DNA from: a virus
Direction: 5' to 3' (one strand)
DNA: 64,000 nucleotides
IMG/VR virus record: IMGVR_UViG_3300044797_000034
Location: 1 to 64,000 of that record
Positions 28,465 to 37,236 of the stretch are shown here, piece after piece. Under the pieces are notes generated by a model, which was not told where the DNA came from, ran no database searches, and saw nothing but the letters and a program-made list of their open reading frames with translations. Every line of letters starts with the position of its first letter. Positions within the stretch are counted from its first letter, which is position 1. Position numbers and translations under genes: made by a program.

Positions 28465-29156
28465 TGCAAACACTAGAAGAAAGATTATTACGTAAACGAG
28501 AGAATAACAGAAACTACAGGCTTAGGAATAAGGACAAACTTAAAGAGTCTTATCGCATGTCCAGGGACAAACACATCGCGCAAAAAGCTATATACCGTGA
28601 GACACACAGACTGGAGATAAAGGAATCGCAGCGCAAACACTATCTCAAAAATAGGGATGTTATACTTGAAAAAACCAAGGCAAAGCGTAAGGCTAACCCT
28701 GAAAAACTCAGGTTACAAAAAGCGGCCTATACAATCAGAGCACGTGTTAAAATAAGAAATCATACAATAGCGTTTTATTCTGTACCTGAAAATAAAATAA
28801 AACGTCTTGTGAGTAGTGCTCGGCGACGCGCTAAAGATAAGGTATTATCTTTTGATGCTTCGATTGAGGAATTTCTAATAGCCAGCGCCCCGACGCACTG
28901 TCCTATATGTGAAATCGCTATCGATTATACTTCAGGCAGAGGTACTGCCTGGGAGAATAAAAAAGATTCCCCTGCTATCGATCGCATTGACTCCTCATTA
29001 GGGTATATAGTGGGAAATGTAGCTATTACTTGTCTAGAGTGTAACACTATCAAATCTTGTGGTACAATTGAACGACACGAAGCTGTCATTGTCTACATGA
29101 AAAAACATCTTAAACGGTCACATCTCACACTAGTACCACAGGTTAACAATGGCTAA
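28464..29156 (+). CDS. HNH-type homing endonuclease
   Basis: 230 residues. A very basic N-terminal two-thirds holds several Tyr/Arg/Lys-rich helices (for example HRLEIKESQRKHYLKN) that probably lie along DNA. One C-terminal nuclease unit follows: CPIC, SPAIDRID, GY, Asn, then CLECN. It is wedged between portal and the next gene, sharing 1 nt with portal and 8 nt with the downstream gene, so an invasion that kept neighbour translation coupled is likely. It belongs to the same family as the genes at 607, 8578 and 18719. Confidence 0.83.
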   Translation: MQTLEERLLRKRENNRNYRLRNKDKLKESYRMSRDKHIAQKAIYRETHRLEIKESQRKHYLKNRDVILEKTKAKRKANPEKLRLQKAAYTIRARVKIRNHTIAFYSVPENKIKRLVSSARRRAKDKVLSFDASIEEFLIASAPTHCPICEIAIDYTSGRGTAWENKKDSPAIDRIDSSLGYIVGNVAITCLECNTIKSCGTIERHEAVIVYMKKHLKRSHLTLVPQVNNG

Positions 29157-29667
29157 AAGACAAATGATCCCTCAAACCGGACCCTCATTCTCAGACGTAG
29201 TCGAATCTACATTACCGTCTCCGCCTACTCTAGACAACGTCTTTGGTTCTAGCTCGGCAGCTCAAATTCCAGGTATAGAGACGGTTCCAGTCGAGTCACC
29301 TAAAAATCCGTACGCGGTTCCATATCAGGCTATGGACTATACCTACCATCATGAGGTATTTCTAATCCATAAGCCGTGGAATCAGTGTAATCAATGTAAG
29401 GACGACCTCAATAGTGGAATTCTAAAACTACCTGAAACTGGTACGCCTAAGTGTCCGCACACTGACAAAGATGCTTACATAAAGCAGGTAAACTCATTCC
29501 TCTCGAAGGGTCATATCAAGCAAACCCTAAAAGAAGACTTACTGATAGATGGCAGCGTTGTAGTATCCCTGTCATGGTTAGTTCCACACGTAGATCCTAA
29601 AAAATTAGAGGCAATGCGTAAGAATGCCGAGGATCACGGAAGCAATAGTTCTGAGGGACGTAATTAA
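29149..29667 (+). CDS. hypothetical protein downstream of portal
   Basis: 172 residues, unknown. The Ser/Pro-rich N-terminus (about 1-55) is probably disordered. A small metal-binding site is suggested by CNQC, then KCPH about 22 residues later. The C-terminus is charged. Its position one gene after portal hints at a head or connector role. It ends 4 nt before a large palindrome that separates it from the convergent gene at 29782. Confidence 0.68.
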   Translation: MAKRQMIPQTGPSFSDVVESTLPSPPTLDNVFGSSSAAQIPGIETVPVESPKNPYAVPYQAMDYTYHHEVFLIHKPWNQCNQCKDDLNSGILKLPETGTPKCPHTDKDAYIKQVNSFLSKGHIKQTLKEDLLIDGSVVVSLSWLVPHVDPKKLEAMRKNAEDHGSNSSEGRN

Positions 29668-29671
29668 GAAA

Positions 29672-29774
29672 GTAGGCGCAGAATTGTAGCACTGGGCGCT
29701 ATGCGATGACAGCTTATTAGTAGCTAGGCGGGCACCTCCCTACTAACTATCCAGTGCTACAACTCTGCGCCTAC
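29672..29774. repeat. 103-nt near-perfect palindrome between convergent genes
   Basis: Arms 29672-29695 and 29751-29774 pair over 24 bases with a single mismatch (A versus G at arm position 12). Inside, 29717-29723 (TTAGTAG) pairs with 29740-29746 (CTACTAA), leaving a 16-nt tip and a 21-nt one-sided bulge. There is no T-run on either strand, so it is not a standard intrinsic terminator. It could block or process transcripts from both converging genes, or be a structured RNA. Confidence 0.8.
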
Positions 29775-29781
29775 CTCATGA

Positions 29782-30405
29782 CTAGAACCCTAGAAACTCT
29801 AGTTCGTCTGTAGATAGATCGAAGTGCGTTTGTTCGTACTTGGTTCCATCGCCTGAGGCAAAGCGCGTAATTGGTCCGAGATTACGGGCTACCAGCTCCA
29901 AACGCTTGACTTGATCTTTCTCTGATTCGATGAAGTCATTCTCCGTCAACAAGTCGTTGACCGCGCCAGCACCGATTGTACGCTCCTCCATCCGATTTCC
30001 ACTGCCCACTGGAGCATTAGATGTGGATGAATACGAGTACATGTTATTCGCAGCGTGGTTGGCAGCGTTCTTACGCGCTTCGGTTAGAAGCTGAATGAGC
30101 GCTCCATCATCGATACTGTACTCTTTACGCAAACGCGCAATACGTGTTTGCCGCTCCTCAATCTTGGCCTTGATTTTGCCAATCTTAGCGTGTGTCTTAT
30201 CTATGATTTCATGATACGACTTCTCGTATGAGAACACGAACAGATGCTGAATGTTTCTTGCTTGCCTGCGAATCTCCAATCGGCGAAATTGCCGTACATG
30301 GTAACGGACGTAGAGAGTAGGCGCAACTCTACACGGCGGATTTACTGCAGATTTACCGACGTCTCTAATGGCCTTTGCGTTCGACCGAGTCCTAGCCGTT
30401 ACCAT
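29782..30405 (-). CDS. coiled-coil hypothetical protein
   Basis: 207 residues, unknown. Residues about 60-110 form a strongly charged helix (HAKIGKIKAKIEERQTRIA) likely to be a coiled coil; the C-terminus is acidic. The first 40 residues are basic and coincide with an inverted repeat that covers the ATG itself, so the coding start is uncertain; no later in-frame ATG lies near the N-terminus. It is flanked on both sides by structured intergenic DNA. Confidence 0.6.
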   Translation of the reverse strand: MVTARTRSNAKAIRDVGKSAVNPPCRVAPTLYVRYHVRQFRRLEIRRQARNIQHLFVFSYEKSYHEIIDKTHAKIGKIKAKIEERQTRIARLRKEYSIDDGALIQLLTEARKNAANHAANNMYSYSSTSNAPVGSGNRMEERTIGAGAVNDLLTENDFIESEKDQVKRLELVARNLGPITRFASGDGTKYEQTHFDLSTDELEFLGF

Positions 30406-30410
30406 GTACG
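30293..30410. repeat. 15-bp exact inverted repeat covering a start codon
   Basis: CGTACATGGTAACGG at 30293-30307 is the exact reverse complement of the 15 bases at 30396-30410, 88 bp apart. On the minus strand the ATG of the coiled-coil gene (30403-30405) lies within the upstream arm, so in RNA the start could be sequestered. Inside the loop a smaller hairpin GTAGAG/CTCTAC is present. Confidence 0.75.
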
Positions 30411-30428
30411 AAAATCTCTAGATACCTA

Positions 30429-30600
30429 TGGGTGCATTGTAAAGAACGCCCGGCGATTCTAACGCCGTGACGGGTCACAGTGCACCCACAGAAATCCAAG
30501 TTGGAACGCATAACCGGGACAGGCAAATGCCCCGGTTATGCCTCCATAGATAGTCGCCCAGTTGGATAGCACACTCAAGTGCTAGGAAATCCAAACGGGG
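30429..30600. ncRNA. candidate structured RNA with three hairpins
   Basis: This gap of about 200 nt between two leftward genes has no open frame worth calling but holds three strong folds. First, TGGGTGCA (30429-30436) pairs with 30481-30488 and encloses a 5-bp stem with a 7-nt loop (CGGCG-ATTCTAA-CGCCG, 30451-30467) plus a short GTGA/TCAC stem, somewhat like a tRNA lacking normal D and T arms. Second, an 11-bp perfect stem joins 30508-30518 to 30531-30541. Third, CCCAGTTGGAT (30557-30567) pairs with 30589-30599 and contains AGCAC/GTGCT. An ATCCAA near 30494 could pair instead with the third hairpin. The strand is not certain; minus is likelier given the neighbours. Confidence 0.55.
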
Positions 30601-30611
30601 CCGATGACCAT

Positions 30612-31340
30612 TTATCCTGTTGCTTTCTCGTTGTTGTTAGCTTGCGGAATGTTGATACGATGTGCAATAGATGATGTTGATTGAAGCTTTTTCATCTCGT
30701 GTTCATTGCGCTTCCGGTCCTTACAAGGAGTGCATTGAACACGGATACGATAGTGATCAGGGCTGCCACTTATCTTAAGGTACTTCGCCACCCGCAAGAT
30801 TTCTCCAATGTTTACGTGAAAAACGCTTTCGCATTCACGGCACGCGCCACTGTAAACATGCGTAGCTAAGTAGGCTGCTGCTTCCCGCGTTCCCGCAGTA
30901 CGTACTTCCTTGCCCTTATCGTCCTTCTCCCATACCCCTCCAAGTGATTCCCACTTAATGAGAAACTCGTCAGGTTTTACAGGAAGATACTCCATGTACC
31001 CGATTCCGTACTGGCGATAACACGAACAGAGCACTCCGCCGACACCAGTGATCATACGAGAGTCACAGAGCATGCAGCGCTTCTCGCGCCACACCATAGC
31101 CTTCTCTATATCACCGTTTTTCTCGGCTTGTTCCGCCTTCTTCCAACGCCAGGCATTGTGTGCCTCTTGGCGATCGTGGAATTGGGCGGCTATTTCCTCA
31201 AGTTCTTCTTTTTCGAGGCCCAGCATATTACTGAGCATCTTCCAATGCCCTTGCTGTATACCACGGATATAACACAACACACTTATTCGACTACCGGCCT
31301 CCAAACTAGTGGCGGCCTGAGCGCTAACTTCACTTGACAT
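30612..31340 (-). CDS. cysteine-rich hypothetical protein
   Basis: 242 residues, unknown. It has three CxxC pairs: RCMLCD near residue 89, ACREC near 167 and QCTPC near 203, plus CSC in the middle, so one or two zinc sites are likely. A helical, Glu-rich N-terminal part precedes them. AGGAAGG lies 8 nt before the ATG. It is divergent from the RNA polymerase gene across 108 bp and might act in regulation or DNA binding; this is inference from the zinc motifs and position only. Confidence 0.68.
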   Translation of the reverse strand: MSSEVSAQAATSLEAGSRISVLCYIRGIQQGHWKMLSNMLGLEKEELEEIAAQFHDRQEAHNAWRWKKAEQAEKNGDIEKAMVWREKRCMLCDSRMITGVGGVLCSCYRQYGIGYMEYLPVKPDEFLIKWESLGGVWEKDDKGKEVRTAGTREAAAYLATHVYSGACRECESVFHVNIGEILRVAKYLKISGSPDHYRIRVQCTPCKDRKRNEHEMKKLQSTSSIAHRINIPQANNNEKATG

Positions 31341-31448
31341 TACGACACCTTCCTACAGAACAGTGTTAGTCGCGACAGCCGTAACAGCCGTATCACTAAA
31401 TATTCCTAACATTATCTTCTACCGAAAAATATTGCTATTATTTGCAAT

Positions 31449-34400
31449 ATGACTGGCGATCTTCGACCTGTCCTTACTACTGCGGCAAATATCCGTAAGG
31501 ACATACATACAAAAATAAAAGCAGCGCTGCACAATATTTTTCCGTTAGACCTGAAAGGTCGTACGCTGGAGCTAAAGGATGTTGCTGTTTTCCCACAAAA
31601 CTTTTCTCCAGATGAAGAGAAACACGCATTGCTAACAGGCGGTGGCCTACATGAGCCGGTTAAGGGCACACTTGTACTACGCGGTGGTGATGGAAAAATA
31701 ATTGACGAGGCCAGAAACTTTACGTTAATGAAGCTGCCGTTTTTTACCGATAGACACACGGTCATAGTGGACGGTAATGAATACCAGGTAGCTAACCAGT
31801 TGCGTCGTAAGCCGGGTATTTATACACAACGCTCCGCTAACGGCGAATTAAGTACCCTATTCAACCTTTCTAAGGGCGGTAGTTTCTATGTAACGATGGT
31901 GCCAGAAACCGGCAAGTTCAACTTAGAGTACGACAACACAAAGATTCCACTATACCCTATTCTACGTGCCCTAAGTGTTCCTCACGCAGATATAGCAAAA
32001 CACTGGGGTGCAGGTGTTGCCGATGAGAATAAGAACATCTCAGAGGTACAATCAACCCAGGCTATAAACAAGCTTTACAAAAAACTAGTACACCCGCACG
32101 TACAAAACTTGAGTGCGCCTATAGAAGACAAGATTAAGGCGATAGCCGACAAGTATGCGGCTACAGAAATAACAGGCGGTGTTACCGAACAGACTGTTGG
32201 AGCTCATCACTCAAAGGTTTCGCCGTCAGCATTACTTGATGCATCTAGGAAGCTTTTATCTGTGCATGAGGGTAAGTCAGAAATAGATGATGCAGATAGT
32301 CTTACGTTCAAGTCCTTTCATGCAGTAGATGATTTCTTGAAGGAACGACTTGAACTTTTTGCTCGTACATGGGGGCCTAAGACACGACTTAGATTCACAG
32401 GTAAAGACAAGATAAGAGATGCTCTCGCACCACAACCTTTTACTGAAAACATCAAACGATTTGTAACTACGTCTACACTTACGGCGGTTCCTACTGGTAT
32501 AAATCCAATAGAACTTCTTGACCACTCTGTAAAAGTTACGTCTCTTGGCGAAGGTGGCATTAGCTCAGATAGAGCCATTCCCTATGAATCACGATTAGTG
32601 CACAATTCCCATTATGGAGTTATTGATCCTATCCGTAGCCCTGACTCGTCACATGCTGGCGTAGACGTTCGTATTACAATCGCAGCTAAGCATGATGATC
32701 AAGGTAACCTCTATACCCCGGTTAAAAATCTAAAGACCGGTAAGACAGAATTCTTACCTGCCGGCGATCAACATAAGTACATCATCGCTTTTCCACACCA
32801 GGAAATGAAAGGTCAAGTAGACGCATTTGTTCACGGTAAGGTGGAAAAGATAGACGCTAAAAAAGTAGAACACCAATACGTGCACAATGCGCAGGCGTAC
32901 TCGCCCGCAACGTCTCTGATTCCATTTTTGCACAATATTCAGGGGAATCGTGCTATCATGGCGTCAAAGATGCAAACACAGGCGTTACCTCTCGTAGAAC
33001 GAGAGGCGCCGTTAGTACAGGTAAAATCACATCGTGGAAATGAAAGTTATGAAAAACTATATGCCAAATTGGTTGTTCCGACTGCTCCTTTTGATGGTGT
33101 TATCTCTCGTATTGAGGGTGGACGAATATATGTTTCGCCGACTGGAAAAGCGTCAACGACTCCTACCGAAGCGTTAAAGATTGCTTCTGATGACGTAGGC
33201 GTGCCATACCAAACAGACTTCCCATTTCCGTCTAAGACATTCTTGAATCACACGGTCTCGGTTAAAGTCGGGGATAAAGTAAAAGCGGGTCAGACGCTGG
33301 CCGGATCTAACTTCACTAAAGATGACACCCTCGCCCTAGGTAAAAACCTTCGTGTCGCGTATATGGCATACCACGGTTTGAATTCAAATGACGCCATTGT
33401 AATTAGTGAAGGCGCTGCCAAGAAGCTAACGTCTGAGCACGGGTACCGAGAGGTATTTCCGATTAACCCAAAAACAGAACTTAGCAAGGAGAAGCACCGA
33501 GTATATTACTCAAGTAAGTATGATCCCACACAGTACACACGCTTGGATGAACACGGTGTAATAAAGAAGGGTGAAAAAGTAAACCCACATGATCTCTTAG
33601 TTGCGGCTCTTACTAAGAGCGCTCCCTCAGGAGCTGACTTGATGTTAGGTAGGATATCTAAGGCGCTAACCCGTCCGTACAAAGACATGGCGCTGACTTG
33701 GGAACATAGTTTTCCTGGCGAAGTAGTAGAAGTTGTGCGTACTCCTAATCAGATTGCGTTGCTGATAAAAACAAATGAGCCTATGCAGATTGGAGATAAG
33801 CTAGCCGCACGTTACGCTAACAAGGGTGTAGTAGCAAAGATAATTCCCGATCATGAGATGGTACAGGATGAATCGGGTGCACCTATAGATGTGGTTATGA
33901 CATCAGCCGGTATTACGAGCCGTATTAACCCTGGTCAGTTAGTAGAATCAGCACTTGGTAAGGTAGCTGAGAAGACAGGTAAGCCTATTCTAGTAGACAA
34001 TGCTGATCCACATGACGCCGTAGAATATGCGTCTAAGATGCTTAAGGATCACGGGCTAAAAGACAAAGAAGTTCTTTACGACCCCGTTAACAAACGCAGC
34101 ATTACTGGTCCCGACGGTAAGGGCGTATTCGTAGGACGTAGTTACATTCTCAAGTTGTTTAAAAGTACAGATACAAACTTTTCAGCTCACGGGATATCAG
34201 GATATGATTTGAATGAGCAGCCATTAAAGCACGGCGGTGAGGAAACACCAAAGGGCATTGCTAAGATGGAGTTCGATGCTCTAATAGCACATAATGCTCG
34301 TAACGTGTTGAAGGAATCTAGTACAATACGTTCGCAGAAAAATGAAGAGTTTTGGCGTGCACTGCAGTTAGGTCACCCACTACCTGCCAGCAAACCGTCG

Positions 34401-35846
34401 TTTGTATGGAACAAATTCTTAGCTCTACTTGAGGGTGCAGGCGTAAAGGTGGATAAGACTGGTAGCAAGATCCGTTTACTACCTATGACTGACAAGGACA
34501 TTATTGGTAAGTCTTCTGGTGTAATAGAAAACAACAAAACCATAGTCGCTAAGAATTTACAACCTGAACGCGGTGGTTTATTTGATGCAAATGCTACTGG
34601 CGGTCCGCAAGGTACTAAGTTCTCACACATACCACTGTCAGAGTCTTTGCCCAATCCTGTATTCGAAGAACCTATACGCCGCTTACTAGGACTGACCGGG
34701 CCACAGTTTGATAAGTTAGTTAAGGAACACGGTGGTGCACATTTTCACAAGGAGCTCTCTAAGATAAACATAGACGAGCGGTTAGGTGAGTTACACACTG
34801 AGCTTTCTACAGCTAAGGGTGCTGATATAAACAGCAAGGTAAAGCAGATAAAGTATCTGATGGCATTAAAAGCTGAGGGACTACGTCCAGAGGACGCTTA
34901 CATACTCAACAATGTACCTGTTGTACCGCCGGTATTCAGACCGATTCTGCCTATGGTTCACGACCCTAAGCAATTGATGGTATCTGATGCTAACAAGCTA
35001 TACATTCACTTAATGGACGCGAACCATACGCTGAAAACTACTTTACTTCCATCTGACATGGCTGCTAATAGAGAGCATCTTTACAATGCCGTAGGGGCCT
35101 TATTTGGTACGCATGATGTGGCTGATGATGAATTACGTGGACAAAAAGTAAAAGGCTTTTTGTCTTCTATATCTGGTGTAACTTCTCCTAAGTCAGGTTT
35201 CTTTCAGAAGAAAATCATGCGTAAAACCATGGATATTTCAGGCCGTGGTACGATTGTACCTGATGTAAACATATCTATGGACCAGGTAGGCATACCTGAA
35301 GAAATGCTATGGAAGATGTACGAACCGTTCTTGGTATCACGGCTTGTAAAGACAGGCTACCCTGCAATCCAGGCTAAAGAAATGGTCAAGGACCGCGTAC
35401 CGGCAGCTAAAACAGCTCTCTTAATCGAGTGTAAGGAACGCCCGGTTTACATTAACCGTGCTCCGACTTTACATAGATGGTCAATCGTTGGAGGTTACCC
35501 TATTCCAGTAGAAGGCAAGACTCTTAGGATCTCGCCTCTTATAGAAAAAGGAATGAACGCCGACTATGACGGCGACGCCCTACAAATACACGCCCCTGTA
35601 ACAGCGGCTGCAGTACGTGACGTACGTAACATGTTGCCGTCTAATCTGTTGTTACAAGACCAAAAACGTAACAGTCTTACGTCATTCCCTCAGCATGAGG
35701 CTATTCTAGGGGTGGCTCACGCATCTAACGCTAAAGCAACAGGCCCCGAGAAAACGTTCAAAACTACAGAAGAAATGACTGCGGCATACCGCCGAGGCGA
35801 GCTTAAGTTGTCGGATTCTGTAAAGATAGATCCAGGGCACAAGTAA
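31449..35846 (+). CDS. fused RNA polymerase beta / N-terminal beta-prime subunit
   Basis: 1465 residues of cellular-type multisubunit RNA polymerase. Residues about 1-990 follow the beta subunit: RKPGIYT, GNRAIMASKMQTQALPL near 500, a SNDAIVISEG stretch, GDKLAARYANKGV at 782-794 (K784 and K792 match the active-site lysines) and INPGQLVESALG. From about 1050 the chain continues as beta-prime: HIPLSESLPNP, VVPPVFRPI, MDISGRGTIVPD near 1261, NRAPTLHRW and the catalytic loop NADYDGD at 1370-1376, whose three Asp bind magnesium. It stops before the bridge helix; the remainder is encoded at 37631. No beta-prime N-terminal zinc ribbon is seen, and no alpha subunit is present in the window. It is the first gene of the long rightward virion block, with no Shine-Dalgarno. 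Confidence 0.93.
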   Translation: MTGDLRPVLTTAANIRKDIHTKIKAALHNIFPLDLKGRTLELKDVAVFPQNFSPDEEKHALLTGGGLHEPVKGTLVLRGGDGKIIDEARNFTLMKLPFFTDRHTVIVDGNEYQVANQLRRKPGIYTQRSANGELSTLFNLSKGGSFYVTMVPETGKFNLEYDNTKIPLYPILRALSVPHADIAKHWGAGVADENKNISEVQSTQAINKLYKKLVHPHVQNLSAPIEDKIKAIADKYAATEITGGVTEQTVGAHHSKVSPSALLDASRKLLSVHEGKSEIDDADSLTFKSFHAVDDFLKERLELFARTWGPKTRLRFTGKDKIRDALAPQPFTENIKRFVTTSTLTAVPTGINPIELLDHSVKVTSLGEGGISSDRAIPYESRLVHNSHYGVIDPIRSPDSSHAGVDVRITIAAKHDDQGNLYTPVKNLKTGKTEFLPAGDQHKYIIAFPHQEMKGQVDAFVHGKVEKIDAKKVEHQYVHNAQAYSPATSLIPFLHNIQGNRAIMASKMQTQALPLVEREAPLVQVKSHRGNESYEKLYAKLVVPTAPFDGVISRIEGGRIYVSPTGKASTTPTEALKIASDDVGVPYQTDFPFPSKTFLNHTVSVKVGDKVKAGQTLAGSNFTKDDTLALGKNLRVAYMAYHGLNSNDAIVISEGAAKKLTSEHGYREVFPINPKTELSKEKHRVYYSSKYDPTQYTRLDEHGVIKKGEKVNPHDLLVAALTKSAPSGADLMLGRISKALTRPYKDMALTWEHSFPGEVVEVVRTPNQIALLIKTNEPMQIGDKLAARYANKGVVAKIIPDHEMVQDESGAPIDVVMTSAGITSRINPGQLVESALGKVAEKTGKPILVDNADPHDAVEYASKMLKDHGLKDKEVLYDPVNKRSITGPDGKGVFVGRSYILKLFKSTDTNFSAHGISGYDLNEQPLKHGGEETPKGIAKMEFDALIAHNARNVLKESSTIRSQKNEEFWRALQLGHPLPASKPSFVWNKFLALLEGAGVKVDKTGSKIRLLPMTDKDIIGKSSGVIENNKTIVAKNLQPERGGLFDANATGGPQGTKFSHIPLSESLPNPVFEEPIRRLLGLTGPQFDKLVKEHGGAHFHKELSKINIDERLGELHTELSTAKGADINSKVKQIKYLMALKAEGLRPEDAYILNNVPVVPPVFRPILPMVHDPKQLMVSDANKLYIHLMDANHTLKTTLLPSDMAANREHLYNAVGALFGTHDVADDELRGQKVKGFLSSISGVTSPKSGFFQKKIMRKTMDISGRGTIVPDVNISMDQVGIPEEMLWKMYEPFLVSRLVKTGYPAIQAKEMVKDRVPAAKTALLIECKERPVYINRAPTLHRWSIVGGYPIPVEGKTLRISPLIEKGMNADYDGDALQIHAPVTAAAVRDVRNMLPSNLLLQDQKRNSLTSFPQHEAILGVAHASNAKATGPEKTFKTTEEMTAAYRRGELKLSDSVKIDPGHK

Positions 35847-35872
35847 TTAAGGCTTATCCTTAACCTAAGCAG

Positions 35873-36595
35873 ATGAGTTCCAAAGAAGCATTACATCCGT
35901 ATCTGCAAACCATAATGGGTAACCTACCGCCGACTATAGGTGAGGGTGAGGGTTCGCCTGATATGGAGCCACCGCCTGAGCCAGTACCGCCGGGTATGAC
36001 TACTGAGCAGCCTATGGAGGGTGAGCAGGCTGCGACGACTGATATGCCACCCCAACAGCCTGGTATGGGTGGGCAGCTTCCGCCAGAGGCTCAGATGTTA
36101 GCGGCTATGGGTCAGACACCTGGTATGCCTGATCCAAATGATCCTCTACGCAATACCAAAGATGAAGGTGTGTATAGCGTAGATGAAATGGGTATTCTTG
36201 AGATACTCAGTAAAATATTAACTGGCAAGTATGCCATTTTGATAATGTACTATCACTACGGTGCTACGATGCTGTCTTTATCACGAGATAGCATTTACAA
36301 ACACTTTTTAGAACACGCAAAAGAGGAACGTGAATCTGCTTACATGGTGGCTAAGCTGATTGTTGCTATGGGAGGGCAAGCTGCGCCTAAGGTTGGTCCA
36401 GTACGTCCTGCGGTTGATATGGCTTCTATGTTTTCAGAACTGCTGAAGGCGGAACAGAAGGTACAAGGCTTTTGGCGAGAATTGAATATGGCAGCTGGAC
36501 AGAACTTAGGGTTGCAGGCATTCGCGCAGGATCAATGTCAGCTAGACTTTCAACACGCAAACGATTTGCGACGGTGGATTAGAAGCGAATGTTAA
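35873..36595 (+). CDS. ferritin-like four-helix protein
   Basis: 240 residues. Residues 1-95 are Pro/Gly/Met-rich and probably disordered. From about 105 come helices resembling bacterioferritin/Dps-type diiron proteins: KYAILIMYYHYG, HFLEHAKEERESA (Glu and His in E-x2-H register), a third helix with KAEQKVQGFWREL, and DFQHANDL. Compared with the family, the helix-1 metal Glu appears as Lys (LTGKYA) and the helix-4 Glu as Asp, so ferroxidase activity is doubtful. It lies between the two polymerase genes; a TTAAGG/CCTTAA hairpin (35847-35863) separates it from the first. The role may be structural or redox. Confidence 0.7.
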   Translation: MSSKEALHPYLQTIMGNLPPTIGEGEGSPDMEPPPEPVPPGMTTEQPMEGEQAATTDMPPQQPGMGGQLPPEAQMLAAMGQTPGMPDPNDPLRNTKDEGVYSVDEMGILEILSKILTGKYAILIMYYHYGATMLSLSRDSIYKHFLEHAKEERESAYMVAKLIVAMGGQAAPKVGPVRPAVDMASMFSELLKAEQKVQGFWRELNMAAGQNLGLQAFAQDQCQLDFQHANDLRRWIRSEC

Positions 36596-37236
36596 AGGTA
36601 GCTCTATTTGGATTAGATAAGACACCAAAGTTAGACGCAGCACATGCAGAACTAATTAGGAGTCATGCGTCACCAGAACACGTAGCCGCAATCAATGCTT
36701 TGCCTACAGATGCAAAGGGCATTGCTGCTTATCCATTTTCTGATATCGAAGGGCATCACACTTTAGTATTCTACAGTCCTACTAAAGGCAATTTAGAAGT
36801 TCCTGTACCAAAAGATTTAATGCTTCACATGTTTCCTGAACTTAAAGATGAAAACACAGTACTATATCAGGAGGGACATGAAGGGCTTAACAGAGCTACT
36901 AATTACCTGTCAGAAAAAAATAAAGTTAAAGCAAAAACAGCTTCAGATTTCAATTATATGTTTGAAAACATAATCAAGATGGCTGCGGCGGACGCGCGTT
37001 GTCAATACGGCATTGGACAAGAGGAGCAGAATCCTAACCCCGTGGAACAGCTTACTCATGCTATGCAAAACATGGGTGATGATGCTAAGCCATTCTGGCT
37101 GTATGATTCTAAGAAAAATGATCCGAGTCGGTCAGATACGTCTTGGGGTCCGGCTACACCACTGAACTCTGGCGATGCAGCTGATAGAAATACTCCGTTT
37201 TCAGCAGGCTTGAACATTGTATTTGGAGGCGTGTAA
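36589..37236 (+). CDS. hypothetical virion-block protein
   Basis: 215 residues, no domain recognised. It has a mixed alpha/beta N-terminus with a His-rich patch (EGHHTLVFY), then a helical segment containing the recurrent hydrophobic-x-Lys-x-Ala motif (IIKMAAAD), and a Gly/Asn-rich tail ending IVFGGV. It overlaps the ferritin-like gene by 7 nt and the next gene by 1 nt (TAATG), so coupled expression with the RNA polymerase genes is likely. Confidence 0.7.
   Translation: MLKVALFGLDKTPKLDAAHAELIRSHASPEHVAAINALPTDAKGIAAYPFSDIEGHHTLVFYSPTKGNLEVPVPKDLMLHMFPELKDENTVLYQEGHEGLNRATNYLSEKNKVKAKTASDFNYMFENIIKMAAADARCQYGIGQEEQNPNPVEQLTHAMQNMGDDAKPFWLYDSKKNDPSRSDTSWGPATPLNSGDAADRNTPFSAGLNIVFGGV

Noticed and set aside
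30430-30488. A tRNA-Arg (TCT) on the plus strand
   Set aside because: Acceptor-like stem and a perfect anticodon-like arm are present, but only 13 nt remain between anticodon and acceptor stems, so there is no T arm, no TTCRA loop and no normal D arm. Reported as a structured RNA candidate instead.
31449-35846. Single-chain YonO/crAss-like giant polymerase
   Set aside because: The chain shows canonical beta motifs in cellular order and lacks the second half of beta-prime, which is present as a separate gene; so it is a fused subunit, not a minimal single-chain enzyme.
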